64,000 bases of DNA from Streptomyces sp. BK239 (GCF_004217285.1 NZ_SHKS01000004.1:124001-188000), one strand, 5' to 3'; positions 35,947 to 43,984 are shown, counted from the stretch's first letter. Notes: generated by a model not told the origin, from the letters alone. Program-made: numbers and translations.

Positions 35947-37227
35947 TCATCCCTCCCGCGCCGCGGCGCACACCGCGCGCGCGATCCGTGCCACGTCCGC
36001 GTCACCGGTGACGTACGGCGGCATCGTGTAGACGAGGTCGCGGAACGGCCGCAGCCACACGCCCTCGCGCACGGCCGCGTCCGTGGCGGCCTTCATGTCC
36101 ACGTCGTGGTCGAGCTGGACGACGCCGATCGCGCCCAGGACCCGGACGTCCTTCACACCGGGAAGCGCGGCGGCCGGCGCCAGCCCCTCGCGCAGCCCCG
36201 CCTCGATCCGCCGGACCTCGGCGAGCCAGTCCTGACCGAGCAGCAGCTCGATCGAGGCGCAGGCGACGGCCGCGGCCAGCGGGTTTCCCATGAACGTCGG
36301 CCCGTGCGCCAGCACCGGCACCTCGCCCCGCGAGATGCCGTCGGCCACCCGGGCCGTGCACAGCGTCGCCGCCATCGTCAGGTAGCCGCCGGTCAGAGCC
36401 TTGCCCACGCACATCACGTCCGGCGTCACCGCCGCGTGCTCCGCCGCGAACAACGCGCCCGTGCGCCCGAACCCGGTCGCGATCTCGTCGAACACCAGCA
36501 GCACGTCGTGCGCGTCGCACGCCTCGCGCAGCACCCGCAGGTACGCGGGGGAGTGGAACCGCATCCCGCCCGCGCCCTGCACCACCGGCTCCACGATCAC
36601 CGCGGCCAGCTCGTCCGCGTGCCGCTCGATCGCGGCGCGCAGCCGCTCCGCGTACGCCTCGTCGTACTCCGCGGGCGGTGCGTCCACGAACACCTGACGG
36701 GGCAGCACCCCGGTCCACAGCTCGTGCATCCCGCCGTCGGGGTCGCACACCGACATCGGCTGCCAGGTGTCGCCGTGGTAGCCGCCGCGCCAGGTCAGCA
36801 GCCGCTGCTTGCCGGGGCGGCCGAGCGAGCGCCAGTACTGCAGGCACATCTTCGCCGCGACCTCGACCGACACCGAGCCCGAGTCGGCCAGGAAGACGTG
36901 TTCGAGACCGTCGGGCGTCATGTCGACGAGGAGCTTCGCCAGCCGTACGGCGGGCTCGTGGGTGAGCCCGCCGAACATGACGTGGCTCATCCGGGCCAAC
37001 TGCTCCCGCGCGGCCGCGTCCAGCACCGGGTGGCCGTAGCCGTGGATCGCCGACCACCAGGACGACATGCCGTCGACCAGCTCGCCCGAGCCGTCCGCGA
37101 GCCGCAGCCGGACCCCGCTCGCCGACTCCACGACGAGCGGTTCGGACCGGCCGGGCATCGGGCCGTAGGGATGCCACACATGCCGCCGGTCGAGGTCCAG
37201 CAGCTCCGGCACGCCCAGCTCAGGCAT
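35947..37227 (-). CDS. bioA: Adenosylmethionine-8-amino-7-oxononanoate aminotransferase BioA
   Basis: A 426-residue PLP enzyme of aminotransferase class III that uses S-adenosylmethionine as the amino donor to make 7,8-diaminopelargonate. Characteristic blocks are [11 protein letters not shown] near the N terminus, [32 protein letters not shown], the PLP Asp region [15 protein letters not shown] and the Schiff-base lysine in [11 protein letters not shown]. The start ATG 37227 overlaps the bioB stop by 8 bases, and its own stop overlaps the alternative bioD start. The overlaps imply one translationally coupled bioB-bioA-bioD transcript. Confidence 0.97.
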   Translation of the reverse strand: MPELGVPELLDLDRRHVWHPYGPMPGRSEPLVVESASGVRLRLADGSGELVDGMSSWWSAIHGYGHPVLDAAAREQLARMSHVMFGGLTHEPAVRLAKLLVDMTPDGLEHVFLADSGSVSVEVAAKMCLQYWRSLGRPGKQRLLTWRGGYHGDTWQPMSVCDPDGGMHELWTGVLPRQVFVDAPPAEYDEAYAERLRAAIERHADELAAVIVEPVVQGAGGMRFHSPAYLRVLREACDAHDVLLVFDEIATGFGRTGALFAAEHAAVTPDVMCVGKALTGGYLTMAATLCTARVADGISRGEVPVLAHGPTFMGNPLAAAVACASIELLLGQDWLAEVRRIEAGLREGLAPAAALPGVKDVRVLGAIGVVQLDHDVDMKAATDAAVREGVWLRPFRDLVYTMPPYVTGDADVARIARAVCAAAREG

Positions 37228-38494
37228 TGGGCGCGAGGTCCGTCCCGGTGCCCCGGCGGCGCACGGCGACCAGGTCCGTACGGGGCTCGCCGGCCGTCGG
37301 CGCGCCGGCGGACCCCGCGACGCCCGCGCTCTCGCCCTCCTCGGTGGCCGTGTGCGAGCCGCACACCCCACCGCCCTCGTGCGAGCCGCACCCGCCGCCG
37401 TCGTGGGAACCGCAGCCCGCGCCCTGTGCGGATCCGCACCCGGCCCCGGCGTCGGCGTGCGAGCCGCAGCCGCCGCCCCCGCCGGCCGCCACCCGGTGCT
37501 CGGGCAGCGTGACCTCGCCCGCGCCCTCCACCTCGAACCCGGCGTCCGCGATCATCTCCAGGTCGGCCTTGCCCGCCTGGCCCTCGCTGGTCAGGTAGTC
37601 GCCCAGGAAGATCGAGTTGGCCACGTGCAGCGCGAGCGGCTGCATCGTGCGCAGATGGACTTCCCGGCCGCCCGCGATGCGCACCTCGACGTCCGGGCAC
37701 ACGAACCGCGCCATCGCCAGGATGCGCAGACAGCGCTGCGGGGTGAGGTGCCACTCCTTGGCCAGCGGGGTGCCCTCGAACGGGATGAGGAAGTTGACCG
37801 GCACCGAGTCCGCGTCCAGCTCACGCAGCGAGAACACCACGTCGACGAGGTCCTCGTCGCTCTCGCCCATCCCGGCGATCAGACCGGAGCACGCCGACAG
37901 GCCCGCCGCGTGCGCCTTGCGGACGGTGTCCACCCGGTCGGCGTAGGTGTGCGTGCTCGTGATCTCGCCGTACGTGGCCTCGGAGGTGTTGAGATTGTGG
38001 TTGTAGGCGTCGGCGCCCGCCTCGCGCAGCCGCTCGGCCTGGCCGTCGGAGAGCAGCCCGAGGCAGGCGCACACCTCGACGTCCTCGTTCTGCTCCTTGA
38101 TCGCCTGGATCGTCTTGGAGACCCGGTCCACGTCCCGGTCGGTCGGGCCGCGCCCGGAGGCCACCAGGCACACCCGCTTGGCGCCGCCGGCCAGCCCCGC
38201 GGCGGCCGCCTCGGAAGCCTCGTCGGGCTTGAGCCAGGTGTACTTGAGGATCCCGGCCGTGGAGCCCAGCCGCTGGGAGCAGTAGGAGCAGTCCTCGGGG
38301 CACAGCCCCGACTTCAGGTTGACGAGGTAGTTGAGCTTCACCCGTCGGCCGAACCAGTGCCGGCGCACCTTGCCGGCCGCGGCCACCACTTCGAGCAGGT
38401 CGTCGTCGGAGGTGGCCAGCACGGCCAGCGCTTCCTCGCGGGTCGGCAGCTCGCGCCGAAGCCCCTTGTCCACCAGCGTGTTCAGCAGGTCCAT
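37220..38494 (-). CDS. bioB: Biotin synthase BioB with Cys/His-rich C-terminal tail
   Basis: A 424-residue radical SAM enzyme that inserts sulphur into dethiobiotin. The radical SAM cluster cysteines are Cys65, Cys69 and Cys72 in [10 protein letters not shown]. The second-cluster region ([34 protein letters not shown]) and Arg in VRIAGGREV are present. The catalytic domain ends near residue 337, and about 87 extra residues follow. They include four CGSH and one CGSA units in a Gly-rich stretch at 343-381, an addition not needed for the fold and possibly metal-binding. ATG 38494 is the family start. It leads the bio operon and is divergent from bioF. Confidence 0.97.
   Translation of the reverse strand: MDLLNTLVDKGLRRELPTREEALAVLATSDDDLLEVVAAAGKVRRHWFGRRVKLNYLVNLKSGLCPEDCSYCSQRLGSTAGILKYTWLKPDEASEAAAAGLAGGAKRVCLVASGRGPTDRDVDRVSKTIQAIKEQNEDVEVCACLGLLSDGQAERLREAGADAYNHNLNTSEATYGEITSTHTYADRVDTVRKAHAAGLSACSGLIAGMGESDEDLVDVVFSLRELDADSVPVNFLIPFEGTPLAKEWHLTPQRCLRILAMARFVCPDVEVRIAGGREVHLRTMQPLALHVANSIFLGDYLTSEGQAGKADLEMIADAGFEVEGAGEVTLPEHRVAAGGGGGCGSHADAGAGCGSAQGAGCGSHDGGGCGSHEGGGVCGSHTATEEGESAGVAGSAGAPTAGEPRTDLVAVRRRGTGTDLAPNA
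37352..37468 (-). repeat. Imperfect tandem repeat coding the CGSH-rich tail of BioB
   Basis: Five imperfect units encode (G)CGSH-x-G-rich segments (CGSH at residues 343, 361, 369 and 378, and CGSA at 353). Units are spaced 8-10 codons apart. The repeat lies in the non-catalytic extension, so expansion and contraction would be tolerated. The regular Cys/His spacing suggests selection for metal binding, which is inference. Confidence 0.75.
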
Positions 38495-38563
38495 GAGAGC
38501 CGATCCTGTCCTACCGAACCGCTCCGGGCCAAGGTAGGGACCGGACAACACACCCGCTTCGAC

Positions 38564-38581
38564 GTGTGGGTATTGCCACAC
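38564..38581. promoter_or_regulatory. Inverted repeat GTGTGG-N6-CCACAC between bioB and bioF
   Basis: Six-base perfect arms flank GTATTG in the 148-base divergent bioB/bioF promoter region. It lies 70 bases upstream of bioB and 61 bases upstream of bioF, so one bound repressor could control both transcripts. It is not recognisably a BioQ or BirA site. Confidence 0.45.
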
Positions 38582-38642
38582 CATGGGTGACCGGCCGGGC
38601 CGCTAGTGTCTGTCCGCTACCTACAAAAGACCCGGAGGACCC

Positions 38643-39770
38643 ATGGCGTTCGGCTGGATCGACGAGCAGTCGGAGTCGCGCCGCCGCGCCGGACTCGTAC
38701 GCACCCTGCGCCCCCGGCCGGCCGACTCCCCGCTGCTCGACCTCGCGAGCAACGACTACCTGGGGCTGGCCCGCCATCCCGAGGTCACCGAGGGCGCGGC
38801 GCGTGCCGCCCGGACCTGGGGCGGCGGCTCCACCGGCTCCCGGCTCGTCACCGGCACCACCGAGCTGCACACCGAACTGGAGCGCGAACTCGCAGCGTTC
38901 TGCGGCACGGAGGCGGCGCTCGTCTTCTCCTCCGGCTACGCCGCCAACCTGGCCGCGGTCACCGCGCTGGCGCCGCACGGCTCGCTGATCGTCTCCGACG
39001 CGGGCAACCACGCCTCGCTCATCGACGGCTGCCGGCTCGCCCGCGGCGTCACCCAGGTCGTAGCGCACGCCGACCCGGACGCCGTGCGCAAGGCGCTCGG
39101 CACCCACGACGGCCCGGCCGTGGCCGTCTCCGACACGGTCTTCTCGGTCGACGGCGACGCGGCCCCGCTGGCCGCCCTCGCGCGCGCGTGCCGGGAGCAC
39201 GGCGCCGGTCTGGTCGTGGACGACGCCCACGGCCTCGGGGTGCTCGGCGACGGCGGCCGGGGCGCCCCGCACGCGGCGGGACTGGCAGGCGCGGACGACG
39301 TGGTCGTCACGGTGACGCTGTCCAAGTCGCTGGGCAGTCAGGGCGGGGCGGTGCTCGGTCCCGCGCGCGTGATCGACCACCTGGTCAACGCGGCCCGGAC
39401 GTTCATCTTCGACACGGGACTGGCCCCTGCGGCGGCGGGAGCGGCCCTGGCGGCCCTGCGGCTGCTGCGCCGGGAGCCGGAACGCGCCGCACGCGCGCGT
39501 GCGGTCGCGGGTGAGCTGCACGCCCGGCTGACGGCCGCGGGCCTGGAAGCGGTGCGCCCGGACGCCGCGGTCGTCTCCGTGCGGGCCCCGTCCCCGGAGC
39601 TGGCTCTGCGCTGGGCGGCCGACTGCCGGACGGCCGGCCTGGCCGTGGGCTGCTTCCGCCCTCCCTCCGTGCCCGACGGCGTCTCACGTCTGAGGCTGAC
39701 CGCCCGCGCGGACCTCAGCGAGCGGCAGATCGAACGCGCTGTACGGGTGATCGACGGGACACGGCCGTGA
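38643..39770 (+). CDS. bioF: 8-amino-7-oxononanoate synthase BioF
   Basis: A 375-residue PLP-dependent alpha-oxoamine synthase that condenses pimeloyl-ACP or pimeloyl-CoA with alanine, the first step of the biotin ring pathway. Family blocks are LASNDYLGLARHP, GGGSTGSRLVTGTTELH, LVFSSGYAANLAAV, VVDDAHGLGVLG (PLP-binding Asp/His) and the Schiff-base lysine in LSKSLGSQGG. ATG 38643 follows CCGGAGG. It is divergent from bioB-bioA-bioD, and together these provide all late steps of biotin synthesis. No bioC/bioH-type pimeloyl genes are in the window. Confidence 0.97.
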   Translation: MAFGWIDEQSESRRRAGLVRTLRPRPADSPLLDLASNDYLGLARHPEVTEGAARAARTWGGGSTGSRLVTGTTELHTELERELAAFCGTEAALVFSSGYAANLAAVTALAPHGSLIVSDAGNHASLIDGCRLARGVTQVVAHADPDAVRKALGTHDGPAVAVSDTVFSVDGDAAPLAALARACREHGAGLVVDDAHGLGVLGDGGRGAPHAAGLAGADDVVVTVTLSKSLGSQGGAVLGPARVIDHLVNAARTFIFDTGLAPAAAGAALAALRLLRREPERAARARAVAGELHARLTAAGLEAVRPDAAVVSVRAPSPELALRWAADCRTAGLAVGCFRPPSVPDGVSRLRLTARADLSERQIERAVRVIDGTRP

Positions 39771-39812
39771 GCCGGTGCGACACGGCCGTGCGCCGGGGAG
39801 AAGGGGAAGGAC

Positions 39813-40055
39813 TCAGCGGAACGCGGCGGTGAAGCCCGTCCAGCTCTCGGGGGAGAACAGCAGGGCGGGACCGTCCGGGTCCTTGGAGTCGCGTACGGCG
39901 AGCAGGCCGGACCACGGTCCCGAGCGGGGGCGGGCCGTCTCCACGCAGTTGTTGGCCCCCGTGCTGTGGCTGCTGCGCAGCCAGCGCAGACCGTCCGGGC
40001 AGCGGGGGTCGGCGAGTTCGGTGCTGGAAGGTACGTGCCGAGGCAGTGCGGTCAT
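39813..40055 (-). CDS. DUF397-domain protein, partner of the XRE regulator
   Basis: An 80-residue protein made up of one DUF397 domain: WLRSSHSTGANNCVETA near residue 26, AVRDSKDPDGPALLFSPESW, and a final F. Such small proteins are encoded by the hundred in Streptomyces, next to XRE regulators of the WhiJ type, and some are thought to antagonise or modify the regulator. It follows the XRE gene by 9 bases and must be co-transcribed with it. Its biochemical role is not known. Confidence 0.92.
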   Translation of the reverse strand: MTALPRHVPSSTELADPRCPDGLRWLRSSHSTGANNCVETARPRSGPWSGLLAVRDSKDPDGPALLFSPESWTGFTAAFR

Positions 40056-40064
40056 GGCGCCTCC

Positions 40065-40925
40065 TTACAGGCCGTCACCTATCGCGGCGATGTATTCCAG
40101 GGAGTCCTCGGGCGAAAGCGCGTTCGCCTGAAGGGCGTTGAAGGCCTCCGTGTAGACCCGGAGGTCTTCTTTCCGCTCGAGATAGAGAGTACTCGTCAAG
40201 TGGTCGAGAACGACCACGTCAAGATCAGAAGTGCTCGAAAATGAGAAGACGACGAAAGGGCCGGTGACGCCGATATGCGCCCCGGCAGTGAACGGCAGTA
40301 CCTGGAGCCTCACTTGGGGAAGCCGCGCCGCCTCTGTCAGCCGCTCCAGCTGCCGCGCCATGACCTCGGGACCGCCTACCTCCCGGCGCAGCACCGCCTC
40401 GTCCAGCACCGCGTCCAGCTCCAGCGGCGGACGGGCCCGCAGCACCTCCTGCCGGGTCAGCCGCACCTCCACCAGCGTGTCCAGACGCTCCTCCGAGACT
40501 CCCCCCAGGGCGGCCCGGGTCACCGCGCGGGCGTACTCCGCCGTCTGGAGCAGGCCCGGGACCACGGTCGTCTCCAGTGTGCGCATCGCGCGGGCCTGGG
40601 ACTCGAGGCTGATGAAGTCCCGGTAGGTGGGCGGCAGGACACCCCGGTAGGCGTGCCACCAGTGGTCCCTTCCGGCGCCGTCGTCCAGGCCGGCCAACGC
40701 GAGCATCACCTCGCGCAGTTGGGGGTCGCCCACGCCGTAGGCGTCGAGGAGTGAGCGCACATCGGCCGGTTTCGCACCGCTGGAGCCGGTCTCGATCCGG
40801 CTCACCTTCGACTGGTGCCAGCCCACGAGCCGCGCGGCCTCACCGCTCGTGAGGCCGGCCCCGGTGCGCAACGCCCGCAGTTCCGCGCCCAGTTTCCGGC
40901 GGCGCACCGCGGGACCGTGCTGCAT
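40065..40925 (-). CDS. XRE-family DNA-binding regulator with DUF5753-type C-terminal domain (WhiJ-like)
   Basis: A 286-residue regulator. The N-terminal helix-turn-helix is at about residues 10-65 (LGAELRALRTGAGLTSGEAARLVG, then QSKVSRIETG). The remaining 200 residues match the C-terminal domain found in WhiJ-like proteins, with VVPGLLQTAEYARAV, RLTRQEVL and LQVLPFTAGAHIGVTGPFVVF. ATG 40925 has GAGGAG ten bases upstream. With the DUF397 gene downstream and a divergent ATP-binding protein gene at 41138 it forms the common whiJ-type trio linked to control of development or secondary metabolism. Its target and ligand are unknown. Confidence 0.94.
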   Translation of the reverse strand: MQHGPAVRRRKLGAELRALRTGAGLTSGEAARLVGWHQSKVSRIETGSSGAKPADVRSLLDAYGVGDPQLREVMLALAGLDDGAGRDHWWHAYRGVLPPTYRDFISLESQARAMRTLETTVVPGLLQTAEYARAVTRAALGGVSEERLDTLVEVRLTRQEVLRARPPLELDAVLDEAVLRREVGGPEVMARQLERLTEAARLPQVRLQVLPFTAGAHIGVTGPFVVFSFSSTSDLDVVVLDHLTSTLYLERKEDLRVYTEAFNALQANALSPEDSLEYIAAIGDGL

Positions 40926-41137
40926 GGACCGCTCCTCACTCCTGGGTGCCGTGCAAATACGCTCTGCCGTAGCAGAGTTCACCGCATCGGGCGACAGATA
41001 TATGCACTTCTTGGTGGATCGCCACCCGGGCGCGACGCGGTGATGGCACTCTGGCGGCGAAGCACCAGTCCGGGACCGTAATCGAACCATCCGCACCGTG
41101 TCGGACTCCGGTCCCGTGGGAAAGGGACGACGTCGCC

Positions 41138-41596
41138 ATGGCAGACCATCTGGAAGCCTCCCTCACTCTGCCGAGCGATCCCGCTTCGGTGTCCACGGCC
41201 CGCGCCTTCGCACTCGACACCCTGGGGGAGTGGGGACTGCCGGCGGACGCGGACGTCTCCGACACCATCCGCCTCATCGTCTCCGAACTGGCCACCAACG
41301 CCGTTCAGCACACCTTCGGGCTGTCGCCCACGTTCACGGTGGACCTCGTGCTCGACCGGGACGAGCGCCTGCGCATCGGCGTCACCGACAGCCACCCCCG
41401 CTTCCCCAGACGCCTGCCGGCCGCTGTCCAGCAGGACAACGGCCGGGGCATGGTGATCATCCGCTGTCTCACCGCGGAGCACGGCGGCAGACTCCACGTC
41501 CGCCCCACCCGGGAGGGCGGCAAGACGGTGTCGATCGAGCTTCCGTGGGCCCTCCCGGCGGAACCGGTCCCGCCGAGCCCCGCGCCCGCGGCATGA
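41138..41596 (+). CDS. HATPase_c (anti-sigma/RsbW-like) ATP-binding protein
   Basis: A 152-residue stand-alone histidine-kinase-type ATPase domain. The N box is IRLIVSELATNAVQHT, the G1 region is IGVTDSHPRFPRR, and the G2 region is NGRGMVIIRCLTAEHG. There is no phospho-acceptor histidine domain or membrane segment. Members of this family are anti-sigma or regulator-binding kinases, and in whiJ-type clusters they are thought to act with the XRE/DUF397 pair. It is divergent from the XRE gene over a 212-base promoter region. A Pro/Ala-rich C-terminal tail follows the domain. Confidence 0.92.
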   Translation: MADHLEASLTLPSDPASVSTARAFALDTLGEWGLPADADVSDTIRLIVSELATNAVQHTFGLSPTFTVDLVLDRDERLRIGVTDSHPRFPRRLPAAVQQDNGRGMVIIRCLTAEHGGRLHVRPTREGGKTVSIELPWALPAEPVPPSPAPAA

Positions 41597-41641
41597 CGCG
41601 CCGGACAGGCCCTGGCGGCCGGCAGGGGCCGTCGAGCGGGA

Positions 41642-42115
41642 CTACTTGACCCGGCCGTACCAGACGCTCTTGGTCCAGATCTTCTGGAGCCGCACCACGT
41701 CGCCCGTCTTCGGCGAGTGCCAGATCTTGCCGTTACCGGCGTAGATCCCGACGTGGTAGACGTTCGACCCCGAGTGGAAGAACACCAGGTCCCCGGCCTT
41801 GCGGCCGGACGCCCCGATGTGGCGCGTCTTGTTGTACTGCTGGGCCGCCGTGCGGGGCAGCGTCTTGCCCGCCTTCTTGTACGAGTACATCGTCAGCCCG
41901 GAGCAGTCGAACCTGTTCGGGCCGGTGGCGCCGTACTTGTACGGGGATCCCTTCTTCGAGGCCGCGACCTGGAGTGCCTTCGTCGCCGGGGTGGCGGCCG
42001 CGGCGTCGGCGGCGACGCCCGGAACCATGATCGAGCCGCCGACGGCGGCGATGGCGAACGCCGAGGCCGTACCGGCCCGGGCCATGAGCGACGGGACACG
42101 ATTGAGCGCAGTCAT
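41642..42115 (-). CDS. Secreted NlpC/P60 peptidoglycan hydrolase
   Basis: A 157-residue secreted cell wall hydrolase. Residues 1-40 form a signal peptide with a hydrophobic core (AFAIAAVGGSIMVPGVA) and Ala-rich cleavage region. The NlpC/P60 domain then follows: catalytic Cys in FDCSGLTMYSYKKAG, the His in VYHVGIYAGNGKIWHS, and the PRTAAQQY and AGDLVFF blocks between them. It cleaves stem-peptide bonds such as D-Glu-meso-DAP. ATG 42115 was chosen because it follows the riboswitch; the longer frame would translate the structured leader. Control by c-di-AMP links it to osmotic and cell-wall state. Confidence 0.95.
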   Translation of the reverse strand: MTALNRVPSLMARAGTASAFAIAAVGGSIMVPGVAADAAAATPATKALQVAASKKGSPYKYGATGPNRFDCSGLTMYSYKKAGKTLPRTAAQQYNKTRHIGASGRKAGDLVFFHSGSNVYHVGIYAGNGKIWHSPKTGDVVRLQKIWTKSVWYGRVK

Positions 42116-42129
42116 GCGCAACCCTTCGT

Positions 42130-42320
42130 CAGCCGCCTGTGAAGGATGACCTGTCGGATTCGGGCTGACAAAGTTGCCCGGCCGCTCGCGCGGCTTCACC
42201 CCAAGGGCTGCTCGACCCGGCGCCTCCAGTGCGGAGACGACCGTGCCGGCGACCCGTCGTGCTTGGGTCCTCCACTCCTGCCGATGCACTTCTGTCGACC
42301 TGTCATCCGAACGGCGGCAG
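42130..42320 (-). promoter_or_regulatory. c-di-AMP riboswitch (ydaO-yuaA type) in the NlpC/P60 leader
   Basis: The minus-strand leader shows the ydaO signatures in order: GGACCCAAG (42262-42270), GGGGTGAA (42195-42202) and the AGCCCGAATCCGACAGGTCA block (within 42147-42169), just before the ORF. The ends pair: GCCGCC (42313-42318) with GGCGGC (42132-42137) gives a six-base closing stem. In Streptomyces this riboswitch class precedes cell-wall hydrolase genes, as here, and ligand binding turns expression off. No intrinsic terminator stem is obvious between it and the start codon. Confidence 0.88.
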
Positions 42321-42677
42321 GACTCGGCGTCCGCGCGGATCGCCCCGCCGCTTGTGGCGGGGTCTTGTCGTCAGTCAGGGATCTTGGCCTACCGATGTCC
42401 GAAAATCCCAACGGAACCGAGTATTTGTGGGGTTACTCACCACTCACCTGTTCGGGTGAACAAGCTGATGATCGATCAGATGTCCGGCCGCCGTAAGCCT
42501 CCGACCAGCACCGGAATCCTTCGCGTCGCCCGCGGGGCGGCCCCGGCGCGCAACCGCAAGGGGCCATAGGGAGCAGCGACAACTCCTCCGAACAGCCGTA
42601 CGCCATTTGGTCCGTTTCGGCTCCGGGTCGGACGCGGGGCGCGCCGGGCCGCCCGTCCGGGTCCGACGGGCGCCCCG
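42319..42677. other. Gene-free region upstream of the riboswitch
   Basis: I see no gene here. It holds the minus-strand promoter of the riboswitch transcript, probably around 42420-42450, with a TTGTTC-like -35 and an AT-richer stretch downstream. An imperfect inverted repeat TCACC-N6-GGTGA (about 42437-42453) overlaps that promoter and may be an operator. A stem-loop lies at 42343-42362. The remainder (about 42480-42677) is GC-rich spacer next to the stop of the small gene at 42678. Confidence 0.5.
42343..42362. terminator. Stem-loop CCCCGCC-GCTTGT-GGCGGGG
   Basis: A perfect seven-base GC stem with a six-base loop lies 5' of the riboswitch on the minus strand. It may end transcripts coming from the clpP-like/small gene pair (about 320 bases upstream) before they reach the riboswitch, or be the 5' stabilising hairpin of the leader. 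Confidence 0.45.
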
Positions 42678-42983
42678 TCAGCCGTCCGGGAGCGGCGGCA
42701 CCGTGACACGCGCCGCCCTGCGCTCCCCGTCCAGCACGCGCAGCGCCCGCGCCAGCGTCGGCGCGTGCAGTTCGTGCTCGCCCCGCCGGTGCATCAGCGT
42801 CAGGGCGTCCCGCAGCGCCACCGCCCGGCCCACGAGCGCCTGGGCCGCGCGCAGTCCACGGTAGGTGTCCCCATGGCGGGCGGGGTTGATGCGGCCGAGC
42901 AGGTCGACCGCCTCCAGGTAACCGTCGATCAGCTCGGCCTCCGCGCGGGTCAGAGCGGGCAGCGGCGGCAGTTCGGGCAGCAT
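42678..42983 (-). CDS. Hypothetical small protein linked to a ClpP-like gene
   Basis: A 101-residue protein I do not recognise. It is predicted to be mostly helical, with amphipathic stretches (TRAEAELIDGYLEAVDLLGRI and GLRAAQALVGRAVALRDALTLM), no signal peptide and no membrane span. It starts 7 bases after the stop of the ClpP-like gene, so the two are co-transcribed. A helical adaptor or partner for the ClpP-like protein is one possibility, which is inference only. Confidence 0.7.
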   Translation of the reverse strand: MLPELPPLPALTRAEAELIDGYLEAVDLLGRINPARHGDTYRGLRAAQALVGRAVALRDALTLMHRRGEHELHAPTLARALRVLDGERRAARVTVPPLPDG

Positions 42984-42990
42984 CGGCGGC

Positions 42991-43617
42991 TCACCTCGCG
43001 TCCGGGCCGGTCCGGCGGGCCGGCACGATCCCGTCCGCCAGTCCGTACGCCACGGCCTCCCGCGCGTCGAGGACCTGGTCCCGTTCGAGGTCCGCGGCCA
43101 CCTGCCGCGGGCTGCGCCCGGTGTGCCGTGCGAGCAGCTCCTCCATCAGGGTGCGGGTGCGGACCAGCTCCTCGGCCTGGATCGCCAGGTCGCTGGGCTG
43201 CCCCCGCACCGGCTCCGGCAGCGCCGGCTGGCCGAGCACCACCCTGGCCCCCGGCAGCAGGTACCGCTTGCCGGGCGCGCCGGCCGCCAGGAGCACGGCC
43301 GCGTGGGCGCCGACCTGGCCGAGGCAGGTGGTCGCCACGTCGCAGCCCACGTACCGGAGCGTGTCGTAGAGGGCCGTCATCGCGCTGAACGAACCGCCGG
43401 TGGAGTTGAGGTACAGCGAGACGTCACGGTCCGGGTCCCGGTGCTCCAGGTACATGAGCTGGGCCATCACGTCGTTCGCCGCGGTGTCGTCGACCGGCGT
43501 CCCCAGCAGGACGATCCGCCCCTCCAGGAGCTTCGAGTACGGATCCAGGGTCCTGAACCCGGTGCCGGTGCGTTCGGTGAACTCGGGCAGGACATGGCGG
43601 GCGAGCGGTCGGGTCAT
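42991..43617 (-). CDS. ClpP paralogue lacking the catalytic Ser and His (ClpR-like)
   Basis: A 208-residue protein with the whole ClpP/crotonase-like fold: [25 protein letters not shown], then [26 protein letters not shown], and the [22 protein letters not shown] terminus. The active site is gone, however. Canonical GQAASMGA reads GQVGAHAA, so the nucleophile is Ala104. Canonical LPHARIMIHQP reads [11 protein letters not shown], so the catalytic His is Gly123. It resembles ClpR-type inactive subunits that join mixed ClpP rings. ATG 43617 has no serious rival. It is divergent from the YefM-like antitoxin gene and followed by a small helical protein gene. Confidence 0.9.
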   Translation of the reverse strand: MTRPLARHVLPEFTERTGTGFRTLDPYSKLLEGRIVLLGTPVDDTAANDVMAQLMYLEHRDPDRDVSLYLNSTGGSFSAMTALYDTLRYVGCDVATTCLGQVGAHAAVLLAAGAPGKRYLLPGARVVLGQPALPEPVRGQPSDLAIQAEELVRTRTLMEELLARHTGRSPRQVAADLERDQVLDAREAVAYGLADGIVPARRTGPDAR

Positions 43618-43634
43618 GGGTGCCCCTCCTTCTG

Positions 43635-43661
43635 TTCTGTACAGAACGTACAGCATGTACG
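43635..43661. promoter_or_regulatory. Tandem TGTACA-type palindromes between the ClpP-like gene and yefM-like antitoxin
   Basis: Palindrome one is TTCTGTACAGAA (43635-43646) and palindrome two is CGTACA-GCA-TGTACG (43647-43661). Both contain the TGTACA core that YefM-type antitoxins bind in YefM-YoeB operators. They lie directly in the 62-base divergent promoter region, so antitoxin binding could repress both genes. Confidence 0.75.
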
Positions 43662-43666
43662 TGACG

Positions 43667-43672
43667 TTAGAA
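43667..43672 (+). promoter_or_regulatory. TAGAAT -10 box; probable leaderless antitoxin mRNA
   Basis: TAGAAT ends seven bases before the ATG at 43680, and the transcription start would fall at or next to the start codon. No Shine-Dalgarno sequence separates them. The box abuts the TGTACA palindromes, which would suit repression by the antitoxin. Confidence 0.5.
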
Positions 43673-43679
43673 TGGGGTC

Positions 43680-43961
43680 ATGGCCTACGAGATTCCGGTG
43701 ACACAAGCCCGGGCCGAACTCGCCGACCTGATCAACCGGGTGGTGTACGGCGGTGAGCGCGTCGTCGTGACGCGGCACGGGAAGCCGCTGGTCGCCCTGG
43801 TCTCCGCCGCCGATCTGGAGCGGCTGGACGCGCTCGACGCGCCGGCCGAGGAGCAGGTGATCAGCTCGGTCTCCACCGTCCGCGACCCGGCGCCGTCCGC
43901 TCCCCGCGAACAGCGACGGTTCGGCATCGCCGCGGAACACCGAAGGCCCGGCGCCTCCTGA
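43680..43961 (+). CDS. Orphan Phd/YefM-family antitoxin
   Basis: A 93-residue antitoxin-type DNA-binding protein. The N-terminal Phd/YefM fold is clear: YEIPVTQARAELADLINRVVYGGERVVVTRHGKPLVALVSAADLERL (residues 3-49 in segments). The C-terminal 40 residues are Pro/Arg-rich, the region that normally wraps a toxin. No RelE/YoeB- or Doc-like toxin gene follows: the next plus-strand gene is 1.2 kb away. It is therefore an orphan, probably acting as a local repressor through the TGTACA palindromes. It is divergent from the inactive ClpP paralogue. Confidence 0.9.
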   Translation: MAYEIPVTQARAELADLINRVVYGGERVVVTRHGKPLVALVSAADLERLDALDAPAEEQVISSVSTVRDPAPSAPREQRRFGIAAEHRRPGAS

Positions 43962-43984
43962 GAACTTCCAGGAAGACCGGGCCT
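43944..43984. terminator. Bidirectional terminator between the antitoxin gene and the convergent membrane protein gene
   Basis: AGGCCCGG and CCGGGCCT form an eight-base stem, and an inner TCCTG/CAGGA pair extends the structure. It overlaps the last codons of the antitoxin gene and serves both converging genes. Confidence 0.7.

Noticed and set aside
37352..37468. CRISPR-like regular repeat
   Set aside because: The repeat is in frame with bioB, has 24-30 base units without unique spacers and encodes CGSH segments.
39715..39915. Small minus-strand ORF of 66 residues between bioF and the DUF397 gene
   Set aside because: It is Arg/Pro-rich, overlaps the end of bioF and the DUF397 gene out of frame, and has no ribosome binding site.
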